From Lacticaseibacillus paracasei subsp. paracasei (lineage in GTDB: Bacteria > Bacillota > Bacilli > Lactobacillales > Lactobacillaceae): a DNA stretch of 64,000 nt. Shown one piece after another: positions 9,390-16,871 of this stretch. The notes below the pieces were generated by a model. It was not told the DNA's origin and searched no databases. It saw only the letters and a program-made list of their open reading frames with translations. The translations under genes and the position numbers were made by a program. The number at the start of each line of letters is the position of its first letter. Position 1 is the first letter of the stretch. The stretch spans positions 1,116,001-1,180,000 of the forward strand of contig NZ_AP012541.1 in the NCBI RefSeq assembly GCF_000829035.1. The letters are read 5' to 3'.

Positions 9390-9571
9390 TTTAAATCCTC
9401 CATTTTTTGTGTATGTCATATGATAATGGAAGCTGGGTCGCCAAGAAACGTTTTCGATCCATGGCTAGCTTCTTTTTGCATCAGTACTTGGTGCCTATTA
9501 TACGGAGTGATTCAGATTGTATCAATTTTAAAAAGCAGCGTACATGGGCGGTGTCAATGATGTGTTTAAGT

Positions 9572-10102
9572 CTAAAAAATCACCATCAGCACAAATGCTG
9601 CGTCCATGATTAACAAGCCAAATAGGGCCGTGATCCTACCGATAAAACTGCGGTGACCTTGTTCAAGTGAGAAGGGGAGGATGTCTTCTTTGCTCGACGG
9701 TGATATTTCGAAATACTTCTCCATCATGTGACGTGAGATTGTGTATGACTGACAGCTTAGATAAATCAAAGTGATGGTGACAATTACCGTTAGCCAAGCG
9801 CTTACACGGCAAACGGTTGGGTCAGCGTAGACATTAAGTTGGTAGATGCCAGCAATCAGTAAACCGATGCAGGCACTCAGACTGAATAAGTTAAGGCGAA
9901 GCAGCAAAGCGACTTTTTGGGCCCGTTTCATTTCTTCAGGAAATGTTTTCAACATTTTTGCCGATAACATGACAACTTGATAAGAATTGGCACCTTTTGT
10001 CGGACGTTTTGCTTTTATGACTTTAACGACACCAGTTATTTCTGTGATGGCACCGATTGTTAAAAGAAGCAGGATACCGTCAAAAAAGATTTGATTTGTC
10101 AT
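9572..10102 (-). CDS. Membrane protein of unknown function, four TM
   Basis: A 176-residue membrane protein with hydrophobic segments at about residues 6-24, 66-88, 100-120 and 152-175. A basic cytoplasmic loop (KVIKAKRPTKGANSY) follows the first. No family was recognised. ATG 10102 follows GGAGG with 6-base spacing. It lies downstream of the nuclease pair, from which it is separated by a terminator, so it probably has its own promoter. Confidence 0.7.
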   Translation of the reverse strand: MTNQIFFDGILLLLTIGAITEITGVVKVIKAKRPTKGANSYQVVMLSAKMLKTFPEEMKRAQKVALLLRLNLFSLSACIGLLIAGIYQLNVYADPTVCRVSAWLTVIVTITLIYLSCQSYTISRHMMEKYFEISPSSKEDILPFSLEQGHRSFIGRITALFGLLIMDAAFVLMVIF

Positions 10103-10124
10103 CAGGGACCTCCAAAAACTGAAT

Positions 10125-10164
10125 CAAAAAAGCCGTTTCGACTGTTATGACGTCTAACGGCTTT
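10125..10164 (-). terminator. Terminator of the nuclease operon
   Basis: On the minus strand AAAGCCGTTA pairs with AACGGCTTTTTT around a 17-base loop, ending in a T-run. It sits 19 bases after the nuclease stop. Confidence 0.8.
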
Positions 10165-10182
10165 AAGTGACGCTGATAGATT

Positions 10183-11034
10183 TTAATTCTTAGTGCTTGT
10201 CCCATCAGCATAGTTGATTGTATAACCAGGTTCAATATTAAAAATGTAAACATTAAAATAGACTTGATTGTCACCAATACTTTGCGCACGCATCTGAACA
10301 CCACGAGCCACTAATTCATTGCCACGGAAAATTGGTTTGACTTCGTAGCGGACATAATGGCTGGTACTTTGTTTGAGGTAATAAGCGATATCCATCTCAT
10401 GAGCCAGCATGAGTGGTGTATTAAGGGTTTGCGTGCCGGTCATAAGGTTCTTGGGGTTGTTGTTTTCGCCGGTTAATTGATAACCAATAAGATGGCTGCG
10501 ATTGTACAGCCAACCATGCGCGGTTTTCTTGTTGTGCCAGCCAGTTGGGTTCCATGTGAGTGGTTCACGCTTGGCTGTTGGCATGAGTGATTTATTTAAA
10601 AGCGCATTTGCATCTGTCACGCGATTTTGACCATCGAGATCAGAATAAGTTGCCCAAGCACCTTTGGCAGTAGATAGATCAGCATCAGTGAATGCAGGAT
10701 TATTTTTGTTGACAATGATTTCTTGTTGGCCAGTATAGTCAAGATTGGCGAGATCGGACGCTGTCGTGGCAGCAGCACTTGTTGATGATTCACTTGCAGC
10801 AGGTTGTGTTTTCGCTAACTTGGCTTTGAGATCGGTAATCTCTTTGCGTTTTTCCGTCAGTTCTGAATCAAGGCTGCTGATAGCTGACTGCGTCTTTTTG
10901 TTAGCCTTGGTTTGGCTGGCAACTGGATCGCCAGCTGACTTTACTGAACGACTATTAGTTGTACTGCAACCGCCGAGAAGAAGAACAACAACGGCCAGCG
11001 GCATGAAAAGTTGAAGTAATTTATTTTTTCTCAT
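10183..11034 (-). CDS. Lipoprotein DNA/RNA non-specific endonuclease (EndA/NUC1 type)
   Basis: A 283-residue exported nuclease. An N-terminal signal ends in lipobox LLGGC, giving a lipid-anchored Cys near residue 22. A coiled-coil, Ala/Ser-rich linker (about 35-95) leads to the nuclease domain (about 98-283). The active-site region reads YNRSHLIGYQLTGENNNPKN, corresponding to the DRGH motif with the catalytic His in 'SH' and a metal-binding Asn in 'NPKN'. This is the form seen in lactobacillar DNA-entry-type nucleases. ATG 11034 overlaps the previous stop by 4 bases (ATGA), so translation is coupled to the Ala/Ser-rich protein upstream. Probable role: degradation of extracellular DNA, or uptake-linked cleavage as for streptococcal EndA. 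The biological role is inference. Confidence 0.88.
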   Translation of the reverse strand: MRKNKLLQLFMPLAVVVLLLGGCSTTNSRSVKSAGDPVASQTKANKKTQSAISSLDSELTEKRKEITDLKAKLAKTQPAASESSTSAAATTASDLANLDYTGQQEIIVNKNNPAFTDADLSTAKGAWATYSDLDGQNRVTDANALLNKSLMPTAKREPLTWNPTGWHNKKTAHGWLYNRSHLIGYQLTGENNNPKNLMTGTQTLNTPLMLAHEMDIAYYLKQSTSHYVRYEVKPIFRGNELVARGVQMRAQSIGDNQVYFNVYIFNIEPGYTINYADGTSTKN

Positions 11035-11780
11035 CGTAAGGCCTTTCGATAACCAGCTGCTTGTGCATCAGCTTCTGAATTGAAGTAAACCGCGTTGGCT
11101 GAATTCATGTGATAGCCAGCTTGACCAGGCACATGGTAAATTTTGCTGCGGCTGTTTCCGATGATGGTGCCTTGGTTACCTGTATACAAATCTCCGCTTT
11201 TAGCGGGGGCCTGTTGTTGTGGCTGAGTGGCTTGTTGGTTAGCGGCTGACTTTTGTGCCTCCTCGGCTTGTTTGGCTGCTTGTGTTGCGGCAGCTGCTTG
11301 CGATGATGCTGCGGCGGCTTGTTCAGACGCGGCAACTTGGCTCGCCGATGCCTCCTTGGAAGCCGCCTCAGAAGCTGCTCTGGATGATGATGCGGCAGCA
11401 ACACTGGAAGCCGCTGCCTGTGAACTTGCTTCAGATTCTAAGCTAGCTTCTTCCTTCTTAAGTGCCTTTAGTTCGGCTACTTTCTTGGCTTTTACTGCTA
11501 GCAGAATTTTGCCATGCGCCTTTTCCGCGTCGAGGCGGCTTTGTTGTTTGGCAGTCAGCGCCTTCGTTTTGCTGACTGACGACGATTGATGCGGTGATCC
11601 GGATGCTGCCTTGGTGTTTGCCATCGGACTGCCGACAATCACTAAAATGATGCCGCCAATCAGCATGATCAAATTCAAGCGTTTGGTCAGGGGATGTTTG
11701 CGCTGTCGAAGTAGCCGAATGATGCCCCATACGGAACCAACTAATCCGAGCAACACAAAAATATTTCCCAGTGTTGACAT
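11031..11780 (-). CDS. Membrane-anchored Ala/Ser-rich protein with C-terminal Ada-like mini-domain
   Basis: A 249-residue protein. Two short hydrophobic segments (about residues 5-22 and 37-53) flank a basic loop. A long Ala/Ser/Glu/Lys helical stalk (about 85-190) and a Gln/Pro linker follow. The protein ends in a ~50-residue domain reading GTIIGNSRSKIYHVPGQAGY and NAVYFNSEADAQAAGYRKA. That domain recurs at the end of secreted nuclease-like proteins of lactobacilli and resembles the Ada-type metal-binding fold without its full Cys set. ATG 11780 follows GGAGGG at 11788-11793. It is first gene of a two-gene operon with the lipoprotein nuclease, so it probably works with it at the cell surface. 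Exact function unknown. Confidence 0.75.
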   Translation of the reverse strand: MSTLGNIFVLLGLVGSVWGIIRLLRQRKHPLTKRLNLIMLIGGIILVIVGSPMANTKAASGSPHQSSSVSKTKALTAKQQSRLDAEKAHGKILLAVKAKKVAELKALKKEEASLESEASSQAAASSVAAASSSRAASEAASKEASASQVAASEQAAAASSQAAAATQAAKQAEEAQKSAANQQATQPQQQAPAKSGDLYTGNQGTIIGNSRSKIYHVPGQAGYHMNSANAVYFNSEADAQAAGYRKALR

Positions 11781-11867
11781 AATGTTCCCTCCAAAGTTTT
11801 TAATACCAACATTAACTATTCTGAGTAGAAAAAAATAATGTTGATCATTACCAAGGTTTATTTTCCC

Positions 11868-11902
11868 AGAAAAAAAGCCCGGCGACAAGCGCCGAGCTAG
11901 CT
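11868..11902 (-). terminator. Terminator of the glycosyltransferase gene
   Basis: On the minus strand GCTCGGCG pairs with CGCCGGGC around a short loop and is followed by TTTTTTT. It lies 16 bases beyond the glycosyltransferase stop codon. Confidence 0.85.
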
Positions 11903-11917
11903 TCACAGTCAGTTTTT

Positions 11918-13081
11918 TTAGGATTTGACCACATCGACATTAGCATACAAGTTTGCAATGATCGCCAGCATGTCTTTTTCAGTCCGGTCCCAGCCGATCG
12001 TTTTAAGAAAGGCTTGACCATTTTGGACTTGGTTGCTGATCGTGTCAGGGTTGGCACAAGCATTTGCAAGCGTTTTGGCCAGATCTCGTTCATCAAGGTG
12101 ACTGGCAAAATAGGTCCCGTCTTTCAAGAAGTAGCTTCCTGTGCCTTCCTTAAAATCAATGAGTGGCAGGCCAGTGCTCATCATTTCATAAGGGACAAGC
12201 GAAAAATTGGTCATAGATGGCGCGATCCCGAAATCAGCACTTTGGTAAAGTCGATTTAATTCCGGGGGAGTCAGCTTACCAAGGCTTTCACCATTGATGA
12301 ATCGTTTGCTGCGGCCGGTACCGAAGTATTGAATTTTGAGATCGATTCCTTTGGCGCTCAGTAACTGGCGGCAATTTTCGAGGACAATCTGAATGTTGAT
12401 GGGTGCGCGCCGCGGGCTGCTCCACTTGGTATAGACAGCAAGCTTGATTTGCTTCTTTTGTTGATAAGGTCCCATGTCGCGTTCCTTGAATGGATACCGT
12501 GCGACATCGACAGGAAAGTTAATCACATCAATAGGACTGTGAACCTTGCAATGCATGGTGATCATGTGGGCACACCATGGACCAAGCGATACCATGTGCA
12601 GGCCTAGACTGTAAGTTCGTCGCGCCATCTGATAGCGATCGCCATATGGATAGAAATACGGTTCGTAATCTTGAACAAAATACATTTTGTACCCCGGTTT
12701 GTTCTTGATCACATAAACGGATTCCCATAACGTGGCGACCCAAATATCGGAACGATGGGACTCAAGTTCGCCCATTGGCAGACAGGTTCCTTTGTAACCG
12801 GGATAATTAAATTCAGCATTCTGAATCATTTCGTCTTGGCTTTGTGGGACATAGCTTAAATAGTAGACATCGTAACCGGCGTTGGCCAGCAGCGTACCTA
12901 GATGCAGCATCGTTGTTTGACCGCCATCAAAACCGATAATGCCGGTTGTGACAAATGTGATCCGATTACCACGCGGTTTCGTTTGATCGGCTGGTTGATC
13001 ATTAAAATATTTCAAAATCTGATCATATTGATGAATACTGCCATCAGGGGCATCACTAAACTTAGTTTTTGCAGGTTTCAC
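11918..13081 (-). CDS. WsaF-like (rhamnosyl) glycosyltransferase, GT-B fold
   Basis: A 387-residue cytoplasmic glycosyltransferase. The N-terminal half has the glycine-rich NRITFVTTGIIGFDGGQTT loop and the hallmark KMYFVQDYEPYFYPYGDRY, which I associate with WsaF-type rhamnosyltransferases of S-layer glycan and cell-wall polysaccharide synthesis. The C-terminal half has the donor-site layout ADFGIAPSMTNFSLVPYEMM with the acidic residue before 'MMSTGLPLI'. GTG 13081 is the start chosen because AAGGAGG lies 7 bases upstream; the open frame to 13174 has no such site. It is a single gene outside any polysaccharide cluster in this window. The sugar specificity is inferred only from resemblance. 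Confidence 0.8.
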   Translation of the reverse strand: MKPAKTKFSDAPDGSIHQYDQILKYFNDQPADQTKPRGNRITFVTTGIIGFDGGQTTMLHLGTLLANAGYDVYYLSYVPQSQDEMIQNAEFNYPGYKGTCLPMGELESHRSDIWVATLWESVYVIKNKPGYKMYFVQDYEPYFYPYGDRYQMARRTYSLGLHMVSLGPWCAHMITMHCKVHSPIDVINFPVDVARYPFKERDMGPYQQKKQIKLAVYTKWSSPRRAPINIQIVLENCRQLLSAKGIDLKIQYFGTGRSKRFINGESLGKLTPPELNRLYQSADFGIAPSMTNFSLVPYEMMSTGLPLIDFKEGTGSYFLKDGTYFASHLDERDLAKTLANACANPDTISNQVQNGQAFLKTIGWDRTEKDMLAIIANLYANVDVVKS

Positions 13082-13467
13082 AACGAGTCCTCCTTGTATG
13101 ATTAATGGTACTTTGTGTCGCTTTAGGCGTTGCTTAAATTTGAGTAGAAAAAAGAAGAGCGGACCAATTGTCATCTCGCGTTTGGTGTGACGATCCGTGT
13201 AGGCTCAAGCAGCGTACAAAAGCGGCTACTTTATTTTAGTTTACATAATAACCGTAAACTTCTTTTTGAAAGTTTTCAAGTTGTCGCTGAATGGTTGTTA
13301 AGAACGGAGAGGCGTAAAATAGAAGGACAGGACCAGTGGTATACTGTGTTAATAATAGTGGCATTTGACTAGGCAGGCGGATCATTACGAATGCTTATCT
13401 TTACCCTGACAGGGGCCTGTGCTAGTGTGAAAGTAAATTATTTTGTCATGAAAGAACAGGTGAAACG
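13082..13467. other. Divergent intergenic region, about 390 bp
   Basis: It lies between the leftward glycosyltransferase and the rightward oxidoreductase. It contains a 7-base inverted repeat AGTTTAC/GTAAACT at 13238-13260 followed by CTTTTT, which may be an operator or weak terminator, and a small palindrome ACAGGGGCCTGT near 13408. No gene with a usable ribosome binding site was found. Confidence 0.4.
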
Positions 13468-14385
13468 ATGTTAACGATTGGTGTCATGGGACTTGGTACG
13501 ATTGCGCAGAAAGCATATCTGCCAGTTTACACACAAATGCAGAATCAAGTGCACTGGGTACTGAGCACCCGCAACGACGATAAATTGCAACAATTGGCAA
13601 CACAAGACGGACTCGCGATTGCGGGCACGACTTTAGAGGATTTGGATGCGCAACCGCTCGATGCCGTCATGATCCACACGCCAACGGAAACCCATTATCA
13701 GTATGTGAAACATTTTCTGGAAAAAGGCGTCAACGTTTTTGTTGATAAACCACTTGCCACAGATATGGGCCAAATCAATGAATTATATGATTTAGCCGAT
13801 ACCCAGCACGTGCTGCTAACGGTTGGATTCAATCGACGATTTGCGCCTATGATTCAGGACTTGGCTGAAGTCGATGATAAAACCGGCGTTCGCGTTGACA
13901 AAAATCGGATTGATGCCCCTGACGATCCAGAACATGCACTCTGGGATCTCTTTATTCATCCGGTAGATACGGCCTTAATGTTGGCAGGCTATCCAGAAAA
14001 ACCAAATACCCGATATTCATTGCATACCGGCGATGATGGTAAACTGCAGCAAGCTAGTGTGATTTTCACCGCACCGGGCATCCGCGGTGAAGCCGGGATT
14101 GACTTACAAGCAGGTACCAATCTTGAAGAAGCTCAGGTTGCGGCTCCAAGTGGCGTTCAGCGTGTGCAGAATCTTGATCAACTCGTCGTTTACGGACGTG
14201 GCGGGGCAACGCAGACATTCGCGCCTGATTGGCAGCCGATGTTAACAACGCGCGGTTTTCAGCCAATGGTTCAGGCCTTTGTTCAGGCTGTGGCGGATCC
14301 AGAAGGGAAAAACCCGGTGTCACCAGCTACTAGTCAATTGGCGCACGCAGTTGTTGCGGATTTGGTTAATCAGATCAAGGCTTAA
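13468..14385 (+). CDS. Gfo/Idh/MocA-family oxidoreductase
   Basis: A 305-residue NAD(P)-dependent oxidoreductase. The N-terminal Rossmann fold opens LTIGVMGLGTIAQKAYLPVY, with the dinucleotide glycine motif at residues 8-12. VMIHTPTETHYQYV and VFVDKPLATDM follow; the latter carries the family's conserved Lys-Pro near 93-94. The C-terminal alpha/beta domain (about 125-300) would bind the sugar or cyclitol substrate. ATG 13468 is preceded by CAGGTGAAACG. It may be co-transcribed with the deaminase 112 bases downstream, as no terminator separates them. Substrate unknown. Confidence 0.88.
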   Translation: MLTIGVMGLGTIAQKAYLPVYTQMQNQVHWVLSTRNDDKLQQLATQDGLAIAGTTLEDLDAQPLDAVMIHTPTETHYQYVKHFLEKGVNVFVDKPLATDMGQINELYDLADTQHVLLTVGFNRRFAPMIQDLAEVDDKTGVRVDKNRIDAPDDPEHALWDLFIHPVDTALMLAGYPEKPNTRYSLHTGDDGKLQQASVIFTAPGIRGEAGIDLQAGTNLEEAQVAAPSGVQRVQNLDQLVVYGRGGATQTFAPDWQPMLTTRGFQPMVQAFVQAVADPEGKNPVSPATSQLAHAVVADLVNQIKA

Positions 14386-14497
14386 GTTGTCGTGGATTTT
14401 GGGATATAAGGCATCTAATCATTCGGATGCCATCAAGAAAATGCTCGCTAGTGAATTTTTGGCATGGTGAGTGCTGTCTTTTTGGAGGGAATCGCTT

Positions 14498-14965
14498 ATG
14501 TATCGAAAAGAATTTATGGCAATGGCCAATGAAGAAGCCAAGGCAAACGTCAATGGTAGCGATGGCGGTCCGTTTGGTTGTGTGATCATCAAAGATGGTA
14601 AAGTTGTCAGCCGCGCGCATAATCAAGTGCTGGTCGATCACGACCCAACCGCCCATGGCGAGATCACGGCGATTCGAAAAGCTGGCCAGGCACTTGGCAC
14701 ACATGACTTAACCGGCTGTGAACTCTACACATCTGCCATGCCATGTCCCATGTGTCTCAGCGCCATTATCTGGGCCAACATTAAGCAGGTATACTATGGC
14801 AACACAGCAGACGATGCTGCGGCAATTGGCTTTCGCGATGCCGCTATCTATGATTTCATCAATGCCGGCTTGAAAGGCGACATGCTTGCTCTGACCCAAC
14901 ATGATCGCGAGTTGACGATCGGGGCATTCAAAGACTATCAATCGGCTCAAAAGAAACTTTATTAG
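14498..14965 (+). CDS. Cytidine/deoxycytidylate-type nucleoside deaminase (guanine deaminase-like)
   Basis: A 155-residue zinc deaminase. The catalytic motif is TAHGEITAIRKA (zinc His plus the proton-shuttle Glu), followed by SAMPCPMCLSAIIW with the two zinc cysteines. The order and length, and the C-terminal YDFINAGLKGD and FKDYQSAQKKLY parts, resemble GuaD-type guanine deaminases more than the tRNA adenosine deaminase TadA. ATG 14498 follows TTGGAGGG with 7-base spacing; the frame further upstream is not preceded by a site. Expected role: purine salvage or catabolism. Confidence 0.85.
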   Translation: MYRKEFMAMANEEAKANVNGSDGGPFGCVIIKDGKVVSRAHNQVLVDHDPTAHGEITAIRKAGQALGTHDLTGCELYTSAMPCPMCLSAIIWANIKQVYYGNTADDAAAIGFRDAAIYDFINAGLKGDMLALTQHDRELTIGAFKDYQSAQKKLY

Positions 14966-15117
14966 CAACACGAGTGGCATCATCTATCATTAGCCAAAAT
15001 GACTGACAGGGAAAAGCGAAAACCCGCATCAGTTGTCACCAAGTGCTGTCAAAATGTATTTGACATTTTCGCACTTTCCTGTAGAATAATTTAGGTACGA
15101 TATTAAGCGCCACTCAT

Positions 15118-15189
15118 TGCCCGTTGGTCAAGGGGTTAAGACGCCGCGTTCTCAGCGCGGAAACACGGGTTCGAATCCCGTACGGGTGA
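15118..15189 (+). tRNA. tRNA-Glu (anticodon CTC)
   Basis: A complete 72-nt cloverleaf. Acceptor 15118-15124 pairs with 15182-15188; the outer two pairs are G-U wobbles. D-arm GGTCAAGGGGTTAAGAC. Anticodon stem CCGCG/CGCGG with loop TTCTCAG, so anticodon CTC reading GAG. T-arm ACGGG-TTCGAAT-CCCGT. Discriminator A; no CCA is encoded. The body closely matches bacterial tRNA-Glu. The weak outer acceptor pairs are unusual and may reflect past recombination at this locus (an integrase remnant lies about 360 bp away). Confidence 0.9.
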
Positions 15190-15217
15190 GAAATAGAACA
15201 AATAAGAACAAATGAAA

Positions 15218-15258
15218 TCCTCGAAATGCCTTTAGAATGGTGTTTCGGGGGTTTTTGT
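15218..15258 (+). terminator. Terminator after tRNA-Glu
   Basis: CCTCGAAATGCC pairs with GGTGTTTCGGGG (12 pairs including wobbles), followed by GTTTTTGTTTT. It begins 29 bases after the tRNA. Confidence 0.75.
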
Positions 15259-15545
15259 TTTGGGGAGAAAGGACTAAAAGGGATAACTTAGGGGGCATTG
15301 ATCGGGGACTTTCACGAACAAGTATTCGTGGAAAAAGGCAAATCCCCCTGAAACGTGGAAACTATTGTGCCTCAAGGGTTTTGGGCGGTGATAAATGCAT
15401 TGAGTTTTTAGAAGTCCCCTAATGATCGCTGAATCTAGCGTCCAGCACGGAATGTAGCGACCGATGATGTTTTCAGTCTTTTGAAGGCATTTTTACTACT
15501 TTGTCCTTTTTTTCCAAGATACTCTTGACCGATTGACACCCGCAA
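15259..15545. other. Intergenic remnant region, no gene recognised
   Basis: A stretch of nearly 290 bp between the tRNA terminator and the integrase remnant. Short open frames are present but have no ribosome binding site and no protein character. It is probably decayed DNA left by an element that used the tRNA as integration site. Confidence 0.4.
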
Positions 15546-15672
15546 CTAGGTGTCAGCTTCGGCCTGCATTTGCGTGAAGACATGGCCGTACATGCGGTGA
15601 AGTTCCTTTAAACTGCTGTAACCAAGACGCTTCGCAATATACCAGTCAGAGTAACCAGCGTAGATCACACAA
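15546..15672 (-). pseudogene. C-terminal remnant of a phage-type tyrosine integrase
   Basis: About 41 codons on the minus strand read VIYAGYSDWYIAKRLGYSSL and then KELHRMYGHVFTQMQAEADT, ending TAG at 15546-15548. This is the last part of a phage integrase, with the catalytic Tyr in the 'MYGHV' stretch (compare the usual 'YSHV'). The reading frame is closed upstream by TAA at about 15674 and there is no start, so the rest of the gene is deleted. Its 3' end points at the tRNA-Glu gene, the usual arrangement of int next to an att site in a tRNA. I read it as a scar of an excised or decayed prophage or island. Confidence 0.75.
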
Positions 15673-15721
15673 ATTTAACCTTAAAGTTGACAAAAAAAGT
15701 CACTGTTGATACATTATAAAT

Positions 15722-15813
15722 ATTGAAAAGAGGCCATCGGGAGGGTACCCCGATGACCTCGACACGGTCTGGAAGACTGGTGTAGAAGCTAACCCTCGTG
15801 GCTAGCTTCTTTT
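15722..15813 (+). ncRNA. Candidate small RNA, two stem-loops with own promoter and terminator
   Basis: A consensus promoter is visible: TTGACA 15687-15692, 17 bases, then TACATT 15710-15715 or the nearby TTATAA. Transcription would start at about 15722. The first stem, GAGGCCATCGGG with CCCGATGACCTC (15730-15760), has one mismatch. A middle segment with CGGTCTGGAAGACTGG follows. The last stem, AGAAGCTA/TAGCTTCT (15784-15810), ends in TTTT as a terminator. No coding sequence is evident. The layout (short RNA, 5' hairpin, terminator hairpin, mobile-DNA neighbourhood) resembles antitoxin RNAs of Fst/par type I systems, but no toxin frame was found next to it, so that idea is only a hypothesis. 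Confidence 0.65.
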
Positions 15814-15859
15814 AGTATCTTGGTTGCGTAGTTATTTTAAAATATTGGTCAGCAAGCCA

Positions 15860-16342
15860 CTAATTCATCATCGCCACTCCTAACGTCAAATAGGTTGCAA
15901 ATAAAATCCAAACAAAGTATGGCACAAACAGGTAGGCTGCCAGTTTATTCACATTGCGAAAGGCGAGTGTGCAGGCAAGGACAACCAAATCAAGCACTAT
16001 AATGATGATCAGTCCGAGCCAATAGCTATTGCCGCCGAAAAACACGATGCTCCAAATGAAGTTTAGAAGCAGTTGACTGCCAAAAAGACTGAGATTGATG
16101 GTTTTTTGGGTACGCGATGTCGTGTCTTTGATGACTAAGTAACCAGCGACGCCAATTAATAAGTAGAGGATGATCCATACTGGTCCAAAGACAGCGGCTG
16201 GTGGTGAAAGTGGCGGCAACTTTAAGGATGTATAGATGCCCTTGATATTACCTGCGAGTAGACCGGAAAGGGACCCAATAAGTTCAACGACGACGATGCT
16301 CAAAATGAGATGAAACCAGTTGATATTTCTTTTTATTTGCAT
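15860..16342 (-). CDS. tspO: TspO/MBR-family tryptophan-rich sensory protein
   Basis: A 160-residue membrane protein with five hydrophobic helices and the family's conserved elements. YTSLKLPPLSPPAAVFGPVW marks the end of helix 1 and start of helix 2, LLLNFIWSIVFFGG the middle, and AAYLFVPYFVWILFATYLT the last helix. TspO proteins bind tetrapyrroles and lipids and take part in stress signalling; the role in lactobacilli is not settled. ATG 16342 is preceded by AAAGGAGG at 9 bases; an in-frame TTG at 16348 is too close to the site to be preferred. Confidence 0.92.
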   Translation of the reverse strand: MQIKRNINWFHLILSIVVVELIGSLSGLLAGNIKGIYTSLKLPPLSPPAAVFGPVWIILYLLIGVAGYLVIKDTTSRTQKTINLSLFGSQLLLNFIWSIVFFGGNSYWLGLIIIIVLDLVVLACTLAFRNVNKLAAYLFVPYFVWILFATYLTLGVAMMN

Positions 16343-16542
16343 AAGCAATTACCTCCTTTTTTGAGTTTAGCATGCTCATTATTAATTGTGTTAATATCAC
16401 GCATTTGATAAGGTGCGTCAATCATTGATTGTCAAAGGCGGTTACTGATCCAGAAACTGCCTTGACATAAGTTCTATGATAAGGGTAGAGCCTGCTTGAA
16501 GGCTTTGGCAGGCCAGAAGTTTGATTAAGCGAGGCGATCATC

Positions 16543-16689
16543 ATGATGCAATATCGATTACAATTAGACACTAAAAACCAGTTGTTTGTAGCAATTGACG
16601 CACATGATCAGAACCATTTTGGAACTGGTCGGACGGTTGAAGAGGCTATTAAGAACTTGAAGGATTCAACAGACAACAAAGCTGCATAA
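16543..16689 (+). CDS. 48-residue HicB-like mini-protein
   Basis: A small ORF: MMQYRLQLDTKNQLFVAIDA then HDQNHFGTGRTVEEAIKNLK and a short tail. The strand-strand-helix pattern with 'GTGRTVEEAIKNL' is like the core of HicB/UPF0150 antitoxins (short sheet followed by a helix opening 'TxEEAxxN'). ATG 16543 (or 16546) follows GCGAGGCG. A strong terminator follows the stop at once, which supports a real transcription unit. No HicA-like toxin is next to it. The function is unknown and the family link is a resemblance only. Confidence 0.6.
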   Translation: MMQYRLQLDTKNQLFVAIDAHDQNHFGTGRTVEEAIKNLKDSTDNKAA

Positions 16690-16740
16690 AATCAGGTCGT
16701 GGACTTTCGCACTTGCGAGAACCCACGACCTGATTTTTTA
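16690..16740 (+). terminator. Bidirectional terminator
   Basis: Arms AATCAGGTCGTGG and CCACGACCTGATT around a 20-base spacer, with A-run before and TTTTTT after. It can end both the mini-protein gene from the left and the MFS gene from the right. Confidence 0.85.
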
Positions 16741-16871
16741 GTGGCGCTTATTTTCCTAAAAGGTTCGTGGTAAGGCATTTTCTAGTGCATTCCCAATTCA
16801 ATTCGTCAGACAACGCCGTAGCTTTTCGATAAATGGATTTAAGCCTGCGTTTCCAAGTAGTTCGATTCGGA

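Noticed and set aside
11227..11589. Ala/Cys-rich frame on the plus strand
   Set aside because: It is the complement of the Ala/Ser repeat part of the membrane-anchored protein; the composition is an artefact of repeated GCx codons.
15237..15422. 61-codon frame behind tRNA-Glu
   Set aside because: It begins in the tRNA terminator, has no ribosome site, and the product has no recognisable character.
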